Position numbers and translations under genes: made by a program
NCBI GenBank assembly: GCA_015661095.1
Contig: JACVQI010000089.1
Coordinates: forward strand, 1 to 20,195
Reading direction: 5' to 3'
Length of the DNA stretch: 20,195 nucleotides
From: Gammaproteobacteria bacterium
GTDB taxonomy: Bacteria; Pseudomonadota; Gammaproteobacteria; Eutrophobiales; Eutrophobiaceae
Notes under the pieces: model-generated
Database searches by the model: none
Told to the model about the DNA's origin: nothing
Seen by the model: the letters and a program-made list of their open reading frames with translations, nothing else
In this document: positions 14,879-20,195 of the stretch, one piece after another
Layout: each line of letters opens with the position of its first letter
How positions within the stretch are numbered: position 1 is the stretch's first letter

Positions 14879-16027
14879 CCGCACCAGTTTGCGATCACAG
14901 CCCATCTCGGCCGAGCCACCGGACTGACCCGGTAATTGACAGATTACCTTAGTACCGGCCCGGCGCAGCTTGTCGATCGTTTTCTGTAATTGCGGTGTTT
15001 TCGGCCAGGGGGCATAGATGCCGCTCGGTTCAGGTTGCGGGCGCGCGACCAGATTGAACAGCGCCTTGATGTCAGCACTGAATCCCGCCGCCGGGCGGGC
15101 GCGGCCGAAGGCCCGGCCAACGTCATCATAACGACCGCCCCGGGCGATTTCCTGACCCTGGCCGGGGATGTAGGCGGAAAACATCATGCCGGTATGATAG
15201 TGATAGCCACGCAGTTCGGCGAGATCGAAATACAACGGCGCCACCCGTGACTGCGCCTGCGTCAATTCAGCGATGCGCTCCAATTCATCGATACAGTTGG
15301 AAACACGCTTGCCGGCGCGTGCCAGCAACCGCCGCGCATCGGCCAGCACGCGGCTGTCGCCATTCAGTTCCAGTAAGGCCAACAGCATGGCCGCTTGCTG
15401 CCTGCGGATCGACCAGTTTTTGACGGCCACTTCCAGCTCCGCCGTTGCCTTCCTTTGTAGCGCATCGAACAAAACACTCTCCTGTTCAGCGCTGATGCCG
15501 ATGGTGTTGATCAGTTCGCGATAGATACCGACATGGCCGAGATCCACGTGTACGGTTTTCAGGCCACAACTGTTCAGGGTTTGCAGCAACAGTGACAGAA
15601 TTTCCGCGTCGCTTTCCACACCGCTGTGACCGTACAGTTCCGCACCGATTTGCAAGGGGCAGCGGGTGCCGCCATGCACGGCCGGCCGGGTGTGCAGTAC
15701 CGAACCAACGTAACAGAGCCGCACCGGAACGTCGCGTTTGAGATTATGCGCATCGATCCGGGCTACCTGTGGCGTCGTATCGGCGCGGATACCCATCATC
15801 CTGCCGGTCAACTGGTCAGTCAATTTGAAGGTTTGTAATTCCAGATCTTCACCGGTGCCGACCAGCAGGCTGTTGAGATACTCCACCAACGGCGGCATGA
15901 CCAGTTCATAGCCCCAGGAGGCGAACTGATCGATCAATTGCCGGCACAGCTGATCCAGTTGCTGCGCGCGCGGCGGCAGCACTTCGTCGATGCCCTCCGG
16001 TAACAACCATTTCGCGCTGGTTTGCAT
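14804..16027 (-). CDS. hisZ: ATP phosphoribosyltransferase regulatory subunit
   Basis: 407 residues. A histidyl-tRNA-synthetase-like protein that lacks aminoacylation and activates the short form of HisG in the first step of histidine synthesis. It starts with the family's W-L-L-P-E-G-I-D-E-V-L-P-P, then W-G-Y-E-L-V-M-P-P-L-V-E-Y, motif-2-like G-I-R-A-D-T-T-P-Q-V-A-R-I, and Y-H-T-G-M-M-F-S-A-Y-I-P-G with A-R-G-G-R-Y-D. Near the end C-Q-L-P-G-Q and A-E-M-G-C-D-R-K-L-V are normal; the protein should stop about 15–20 residues later than that Cys. Instead it continues with a Lys/Val/Ser-rich tail (M-K-V-K-S-V-K-S-I-V-K-S) encoded by heptamer repeats. It is 6 nt downstream of the DUF2065 gene. The purA/hisZ pairing is common in non-enteric gammaproteobacteria. 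Confidence 0.95.
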   Translation of the reverse strand: MQTSAKWLLPEGIDEVLPPRAQQLDQLCRQLIDQFASWGYELVMPPLVEYLNSLLVGTGEDLELQTFKLTDQLTGRMMGIRADTTPQVARIDAHNLKRDVPVRLCYVGSVLHTRPAVHGGTRCPLQIGAELYGHSGVESDAEILSLLLQTLNSCGLKTVHVDLGHVGIYRELINTIGISAEQESVLFDALQRKATAELEVAVKNWSIRRQQAAMLLALLELNGDSRVLADARRLLARAGKRVSNCIDELERIAELTQAQSRVAPLYFDLAELRGYHYHTGMMFSAYIPGQGQEIARGGRYDDVGRAFGRARPAAGFSADIKALFNLVARPQPEPSGIYAPWPKTPQLQKTIDKLRRAGTKVICQLPGQSGGSAEMGCDRKLVRVKDKWKVMKVKSVKSIVKSAKRNV

Positions 16028-16033
16028 GGTCTG

Positions 16034-16219
16034 TTAACGCACCAGATAAAGCATCACCAGGCCCGCCAGCATGCTGGACAGTCCGATGAATCGAAGAGTC
16101 TGATTATTCAATTGTGTAGCCATTAAATACATCTTGCGCAGGGCATCGGGATTGATGAATGGTATTACGCCTTCCAGGATGAAAACCAGGGCAATGGCGG
16201 AAAGCAGATCGGTCCACAT
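16034..16219 (-). CDS. DUF2065 (YjeT-like) small inner-membrane protein
   Basis: 61 residues with two predicted membrane helices: about residues 4–22 (L-L-S-A-I-A-L-V-F-I-L-E-G-V-I-P-F) and about 42–60 (F-I-G-L-S-S-M-L-A-G-L-V-M-L-Y). The L-V-F-I-L-E-G-x-x-P-F-x-x-P motif and the loop P-D-A-L-R-K-M are typical of DUF2065, found next to hflC in many gammaproteobacteria. Function is unknown; a link to the HflKC/FtsH complex is suggested only by synteny. It lies between the heptamer tract after hflC and hisZ. Confidence 0.9.
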   Translation of the reverse strand: MWTDLLSAIALVFILEGVIPFINPDALRKMYLMATQLNNQTLRFIGLSSMLAGLVMLYLVR

Positions 16220-16228
16220 TTAAAAACA

Positions 16229-16270
16229 GTAATAAGTGTAAAGAACAAAGTATAAAGTAATAAGGTAAAA
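16229..16270 (+). repeat. Six heptamers between hflC and the DUF2065 gene
   Basis: GTAATAA, GTGTAAA, GAACAAA, GTATAAA, GTAATAA and GGTAAAA run without interruption on the plus strand. Same consensus family (GTNNAAA) as the tracts at 13.4 and 14.8 kb. They lie upstream of the DUF2065 start (16219), immediately after the hflC terminator. Confidence 0.7.
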
Positions 16271-16278
16271 CCTTTCAT

Positions 16279-16314
16279 AAAAAAGCCGGCCTGCTGTCAG
16301 TGCATTGCGGCTTT
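16279..16314 (-). terminator. Probable intrinsic terminator/attenuator after hflC
   Basis: Read on the minus strand, AAAGCCG (16314–16308) pairs with CGGCTTT (16288–16282) over a loop of about 19 nt, followed by T6 (complement of A 16279–16284). The stem starts on the last base of the hflC stop codon. The large loop makes it weaker than the one at 2294. It would reduce rather than abolish read-through into yjeT–hisZ–purA. Confidence 0.6.
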
Positions 16315-17180
16315 CACTTGCCTGTCGAATTGTTGAAATATTTGAAGAAATCGGTATCCGGTTTCAATACCAAAATATCCTTGTTGCTGAAACTGTTTTG
16401 ATAGGCGCTCAGGCTGCGATACATGGCATAAAATTCCTCATTTTTCCCGTAAGCAGCCGCATAGATTTCAGTTGCTCTGGCATCGCCTTCACCGCGGATT
16501 TTTTCCGCTTCACGGTAGGCTTCAGCCAGTATAACTTCGCGGTCGCGATCCGCCGTGGCGCGTATTTCTTCCGCCTGCCCATCGCCGCGGGCACGAAAGT
16601 CCTTGGCCACTCGCGTACGCTCGGCACGCATCCTTTGATAGACGGAGCTGCTCACCTCCCCCGGCAAATCAATGCGTTTGGTACGCACATCGATAACCTC
16701 AATGCCGAGTTCCTCTGGCAGTGACCTGGTATTTTCCCTGACAATCGTCAGAATCTCGTCACGTTCACCAGCGACTACCTGCTGCACGGTGCGAACCCCA
16801 AATTCATCCCGCAGGGCGCTGTTGATCCGTTGCGCCAGCAGATTATTGGCATAAACCACATCGCCGCCACTGGTCGCCTGATAGAATTTCCTGACATCGG
16901 AGATGCGCCACTTGGCGTAATAATCGACAATAACATCCTTTTTCTCCGAAGTAAGAAATCGCGACTGGTCCTGGTCCAGATTTAACAGTCGAATATCGAA
17001 AGTACGGACCGTATGCATCCAGGGCACCTTGACATGCAGTCCCGGGCCATAATCAGCGGAGGTAATTTCACCAAACTGGAACAGAATTGCCTTCTCCCAT
17101 TCCTTGACGGTAAACAGGGTGAAATAACTTAATACCATCAGGACGATGATAAATATTATAGCGAGCCCGCGCGTATTCAT
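16314..17180 (-). CDS. hflC: HflC, modulator subunit of the FtsH protease complex
   Basis: 288 residues. N-terminal membrane anchor (L-A-I-I-F-I-I-V-L-M-V-L-S-Y-F), then a periplasmic SPFH/prohibitin domain: E-W-E-K-A-I-L-F-Q-F-G-E-I, G-P-G-L-H-V-K-V-P-W, L-T-S-E-K-K-D-V-I-V-D-Y-Y-A-K-W-R-I. A charged helical coiled coil follows (M-R-A-E-R-T-R-V-A-K-D-F-R-A-R-G, A-E-A-Y-R-E-A-E-K-I-R-G-E-G-D-A). With HflK it forms the cage around FtsH in the inner membrane and modulates its proteolysis. The start ATG overlaps the hflK stop by one base (TAATG), so translation is coupled. A terminator-like hairpin begins at its stop. Confidence 0.97.
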   Translation of the reverse strand: MNTRGLAIIFIIVLMVLSYFTLFTVKEWEKAILFQFGEITSADYGPGLHVKVPWMHTVRTFDIRLLNLDQDQSRFLTSEKKDVIVDYYAKWRISDVRKFYQATSGGDVVYANNLLAQRINSALRDEFGVRTVQQVVAGERDEILTIVRENTRSLPEELGIEVIDVRTKRIDLPGEVSSSVYQRMRAERTRVAKDFRARGDGQAEEIRATADRDREVILAEAYREAEKIRGEGDARATEIYAAAYGKNEEFYAMYRSLSAYQNSFSNKDILVLKPDTDFFKYFNNSTGK

Positions 17181-18328
17181 TACCTTGCCCCCCTGTCCCT
17201 ATCCTCGGTCCGGCTGCGGATATTATCGATGATCTGTACTGAAGATTCAGGCTGTGGTTGAGCCCGCGCATCATTCTGTATGGACGAGCTATTGTTGCCA
17301 TCACGAATCAGCTTGTCGAGCGGGATGTACATGAGGCTATTGTTGCCATCGACGTCCAGAAAGACCTTGCTGGTTGAACTCAATACCGACTCCATGGTGT
17401 CCAGATAGAGTCTTTGCCGGGTTATCGCCGGCGCCCGTTCATATTCCGCCAGTAATTGGCTGAAACGGGAGGCCTCGCCTTCAGCCCTGGCGATCACGCG
17501 TTGTTTATAAGCATTGGATTCCTCCCTGAGGCGGGCGGCGGCGCCACGGGCACGCGGGATGATGTCATTGCGATAGGCTTCGGCCTCATTCACCGAACGC
17601 TGTTCGTCCTCGCGAGATTTGATGGCGTCATCGAAGGCTTCCTTGACTTCATCCGGCGGCTTGGCCGGTTGCATTTGCACAGTCGATACCTGGATGCCGA
17701 TTTTATATTCGTTGTCCAGCGTCTCCTGGATCAGCTGTAATTGGGATAGCGCGATCTGGCTACGGCCCTCGGTCAACACGAAATCCAGCTTACTCTTGCC
17801 GATAACCTCGCGCACCGCGCTTTCCGTCACCTGTGTCAGGGTGTAATCGGGGTCAAAGACATTGAACAGATATTCTTCCGAGTCCCGGATCTTCCATTGC
17901 ACCGCCACTTCCACATCGACGATATTCTCGTCCTGGGTGAGCATTAACGCCTGATGGGTCAAGGGCCGGACCTGTTCCACATTAAGGCGGATCGTCGATT
18001 CCACCGGCCAGGGCAGACGGAAATTCAGGCCCGGCTGCCAGATCCTCTGATAGCTGCCGAATCTAAGCACTATCCCGCGCTCCTGCTGATCAATAAAATA
18101 AATCACATCGTAGAGCGTGATGGCTATCAGCACCAGTACCGGCAGCAACCATGTGTAGGGCAAACCATTATTCCGGTTCATGGCGGCGGGTTTCTTGCTG
18201 AATAAACCACCTATACCCTTTTGTATCTTGCGGACAACCTCATCGATGTCCGGCGGACCTTCGCCATTACCCCGGCTGCCCCACGGATCCCGGCCCTTGT
18301 TTTTATCAGGCGGTTCGTTCCAACCCAT
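17180..18328 (-). CDS. hflK: HflK, partner of HflC in the FtsH complex
   Basis: 382 residues. Cytoplasmic Gly/Pro-rich N-terminus (M-G-W-N-E-P-P, D-P-W-G-S-R-G-N), one membrane segment at about 60–77 (Y-T-W-L-L-P-V-L-V-L-I-A-I-T-L), then the SPFH domain: I-D-Q-Q-E-R-G-I-V-L-R-F-G, P-G-L-N-F-R-L-P-W-P, E-N-I-V-D-V-E-V-A-V-Q-W-K-I. A long coiled coil follows (A-F-D-D-A-I-K-S-R-E-D-E-Q-R, A-R-A-E-G-E-A-S-R-F). The C-terminus is low-complexity and charged, as usual. Upstream GAGCGATCTAA gives a plausible ribosome site. It follows the damaged hflX by a 94-bp gap with no evident terminator, so it may have its own promoter or be read from hfq. Confidence 0.97.
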   Translation of the reverse strand: MGWNEPPDKNKGRDPWGSRGNGEGPPDIDEVVRKIQKGIGGLFSKKPAAMNRNNGLPYTWLLPVLVLIAITLYDVIYFIDQQERGIVLRFGSYQRIWQPGLNFRLPWPVESTIRLNVEQVRPLTHQALMLTQDENIVDVEVAVQWKIRDSEEYLFNVFDPDYTLTQVTESAVREVIGKSKLDFVLTEGRSQIALSQLQLIQETLDNEYKIGIQVSTVQMQPAKPPDEVKEAFDDAIKSREDEQRSVNEAEAYRNDIIPRARGAAARLREESNAYKQRVIARAEGEASRFSQLLAEYERAPAITRQRLYLDTMESVLSSTSKVFLDVDGNNSLMYIPLDKLIRDGNNSSSIQNDARAQPQPESSVQIIDNIRSRTEDRDRGAR

Positions 18329-18422
18329 TTAGATCGCTCCAAACATTATTAAGATCATAGAATTCTGAGTAAGATGCAGGCTGTCAGTTGCAGTGGCTAC
18401 TATAACATACTACCAGTACAAA

Positions 18423-19648
18423 TTACTGTACTGCCGCTGCATCGATACCGTAATCGCGGCATAATCTTTCTAAAGAAGATGCGGAGATATTGATGTGCAT
18501 CACCCAACTGCCATCATGGTCCAGGTGCTCCTCGCGCACTTCCCCCGATCGGAACAAATCTGCCCGGAGCCTGCTGGCCGAGGTCGGGATATGTAATATG
18601 CGCAGCCGGCGTGTGGGTTCCAGATGCTGGCTGATAACCTGCAGCAAACCGTCAACGCCAGCGCCGGTTGCGGCTGACAGCCACACCTGCGGCATGCTGC
18701 CATTGTTTATGTCGACCCGGGCCGCAATCTCACTTTTCAGATCGATCTTGTTGAAGACCAGAATCTGCGGCAGTGCCTCAGCGCCGATATCCCGGATCAC
18801 GTTGTTTACCTGTTCCATATGCGAGAAACGTTGTGCATCATTAACATCTATGACGTGCAATAACAGATCAGATTCCTTCACCTCTTCGAGCGTTGCATGG
18901 AATGCTTCTATCAAGTCGTGCGGAATATGGCGGATAAAGCCGACGGTATCGCTCAATACCACCTGATGGCCCGGTTCAATGATGACTTTACGCAAAGTGG
19001 TATCCAGGGTCGCGAACAGCTTGTCCGCGACATAACTGTGCGCCCCGCTCAGCCGGTTGAACAAGGTGGACTTGCCGGCATTGGTATAGCCCACCAGTGA
19101 AATGATCGGGGTTGCCGATCTTTGCCGCCAGCGTCGGACTTGACGGCGTTGGCTTCGGACCTTTTCCAGCCGCGAGCCGATCGTGCGGATGCGTTTGCCA
19201 ATCAGACGTCGATCCGTTTCCAGTTGGGTTTCGCCGGGACCACGCAGACCAATACCGCCTTTCTGCCGTTCCAGATGCGTCCAGCCCCGTACCAGCCGGG
19301 TGGACAGGTGTTGCAGTAGATATCGAGAATCAGGCCGACCCGGTCTATCACCCGGCAACCGATGGCCGCTTCCAGATTGCGCTCCTGTCCCGGCGTCAGG
19401 GCATGATTGAAGACGACCACATCGGCGGCCATATCCGCCACGGCGCGCCGGATCTCTTCGACTTTGCCCGTGCCGGCAAAGTATTTTGCATTGGGAATAT
19501 CCCTGGTGCCGGTGATGGTTGTCAGGATCGACAGACCGGAGGAACCGGCCAGTTGGATGAACTCGTCAAATTCCTCATTAAACTGAGGATTGCGAAAATC
19601 GATGTGAACCAATACGGCGGACTCGCCGCCAGCTACCGGTGTTCTCAA
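18423..19648 (-). pseudogene. hflX: HflX GTPase gene, broken by an internal deletion/frameshift
   Basis: Two frames are needed. From TTG 19648 the N-terminal domain matches HflX (G-E-S-A-V-L-V-H-I-D, A-K-Y-F-A-G-T-G-K-V-E-E-I, F-N-H-A-L-T-P-G-Q-E-R-N-L-E, C-R-V-I-D-R-V-G-L-I-L-D-I) to residue 110 at 19319, then becomes nonsense. Homology resumes two bases later in another frame: L-Q-H-L-S-T-R-L-V-R-G-W, G-G-I-G-L-R-G-P-G-E-T-Q-L-E-T-D-R-R, G1 G-Y-T-N-A-G-K-S-T, G3 D-T-V-G-F-I, G4 N-K-I-D, to the stop at 18423. Compared with E. coli HflX, the 18-residue segment F-A-Q-R-A…L-A-Q is missing, a loss of about 52 nt. HflX is a ribosome-splitting GTPase; the ORF fragments alone should not function. 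An assembly error is possible. The TTG gives the same N-terminal length as E. coli. Confidence 0.85.
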
Positions 19649-19678
19649 ATCACTAACCCGGGAACCATTTTATGGTTG

Positions 19679-19930
19679 TCAGGCTTCCTCGCCACCGCCA
19701 CCTTCTTCGTCCGTTCTCGGCAATTTGACGTAACGGGCGGGGACGATGGTCGAAATAGCATGTTTGTATACGAGCTGACTCACTGAATTTTTAAGCAACA
19801 CCACAAACTGATCGAAGGATTCCACCTGGCCCTGTAATTTAATTCCGTTTACCAGATATATCGACACCGGGATCCTTTCTTTTCTTAAAGCATTAAGAAA
19901 CGGATCCTGTAAAGAGTGACCCTTACTCAT
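19679..19930 (-). CDS. hfq: RNA chaperone Hfq
   Basis: 83 residues from the ATG at 19930, preceded by GGAG about 9 nt upstream; the longer frame from 19981 adds 17 unrelated residues and is rejected. It is the classical Sm-like protein: M-S-K-G-H-S-L-Q-D-P-F-L-N-A-L-R-K-E-R-I-P-V with proximal-face Q8, Sm1 V-S-I-Y-L-V-N-G-I-K-L-Q-G-Q-V-E-S-F-D-Q-F, and Sm2 Y-K-H-A-I-S-T-I-V-P. The tail is short and acidic (E-E-G-G-G-G-E-E-A) compared with the about 102-residue E. coli protein, like other non-enteric Hfq. The hexamer binds sRNAs and mRNA. It lies between miaA and hflX as in most gammaproteobacteria; the gap to hflX is 30 nt. Confidence 0.98.
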   Translation of the reverse strand: MSKGHSLQDPFLNALRKERIPVSIYLVNGIKLQGQVESFDQFVVLLKNSVSQLVYKHAISTIVPARYVKLPRTDEEGGGGEEA

Positions 19931-20013
19931 AATGTCATTCTCCTTCTTGTTATTATGTATGTTTGTGATTATTGTCAGCAATTTAAAATTGCTCTGAAGT
20001 TATTTTAATTATA

Positions 20014-20195
20014 TTACAATTTAGCGGTGATATTCCGATCTTTTTGCAGATATTTCAAGGTCTTGTTTAGAAGATCCGGGTCGGTGGCATCCAGCCATAC
20101 CCCGTTTTGCTCCGATCTCAGCCAGGTCAGTTGACGTTTCGCCAGTTGCCGCGTCGCCACTATCGCATGATCCTGCATCTCCTGATAAGAAATGA
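20014..20195 (-). CDS. miaA: tRNA dimethylallyltransferase MiaA, C-terminal part
   Basis: The frame runs in from the right edge and stops with TAA at 20016–20014, leaving about 60 residues. It contains the family's C-terminal A-T-R-Q-L-A-K-R-Q-L-T-W-L-R, preceded by M-Q-D-H-A-I-V, then W-L-D-A-T-D. MiaA transfers a dimethylallyl group to A37 of tRNAs reading UNN codons. Followed by hfq, the standard order. About 80 bp of AT-rich DNA separate the two; a small palindrome there (GCAATTTAAAATTGC, 19978–19992) has no usable loop and is not called a terminator. Confidence 0.93.
   Translation of the reverse strand, partial: ISYQEMQDHAIVATRQLAKRQLTWLRSEQNGVWLDATDPDLLNKTLKYLQKDRNITAKL

Noticed and set aside
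13411..16270. Heptamer tracts as a CRISPR array
   Set aside because: Units are 7 nt with no spacers, degenerate, and partly translated; there are no cas genes.
19931..19981. Longer N-terminus for Hfq
   Set aside because: The extra 17 residues are absent from Hfq; ATG 19930 has a good ribosome site and gives the canonical M-S-K-G-H-S start.
19978..19992. GCAATTTAAAATTGC palindrome between miaA and hfq as a terminator
   Set aside because: It has essentially no loop and is AT-rich without a T-run; more likely chance in AT-rich DNA.

Overview
The window looks like a gammaproteobacterial chromosome segment. The strongest marker is the conserved minus-strand run miaA–hfq–hflX–hflK–hflC–yjeT(DUF2065)–hisZ–purA, which fills about 13.4–20.2 kb. 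The species cannot be named from sequence alone. Codon use and GC look moderate, and several short genes show frame damage near their starts, so the source could be a metagenome-assembled genome or a lineage with real gene decay.

Layout. From 1 to 5.5 kb there is an accessory block: the 3' part of a TIGR02466-type 2OG-Fe(II) oxygenase, a small exported protein with a damaged start, a Sel1-like/prolyl-4-hydroxylase-type 2OG oxygenase, and a 1,040-aa TonB-dependent receptor. The receptor has a recognisable promoter, Shine-Dalgarno site and terminator. About 0.9 kb without a convincing gene follows (5475–6362). Next, on the plus strand, is a pair encoding a membrane-anchored PpiC-type peptidyl-prolyl isomerase and a HupE/UreJ-like membrane protein. 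Convergent to it, on the minus strand, is a four-gene exported-redox cluster read from 13340 down to 8271: a selenoprotein of the UGSC type, a DUF4352-like exported protein, a PQQ-dependent quinohemoprotein alcohol dehydrogenase, and a SAM-dependent O-methyltransferase.

Main result. Two adjacent open frames (13340–12975 and 12974–11616) are one gene interrupted by an in-frame TGA in a G-V-G-H-TGA-S-T-C context, where UGSC-family proteins carry selenocysteine or cysteine. Both frames stay in register, the family homology runs across the TGA, and a small hairpin with a GGTC apical loop lies 17 nt downstream, as expected for a bacterial SECIS. A signal peptide means the selenoprotein is probably periplasmic, next to a periplasmic PQQ/haem-c dehydrogenase whose active site carries the Asp-Tyr-Asp signature of lanthanide-type PQQ enzymes. 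I propose this as a candidate undescribed selenium/PQQ redox module.

Other notable points: hflX carries an apparent deletion of about 52 nt plus a frameshift that removes a highly conserved loop. A family of degenerate heptanucleotide repeats (consensus about GTNANAA) recurs in four places. It supplies the hydrophobic core of the HupE signal peptide and extends the C-termini of PurA and HisZ.
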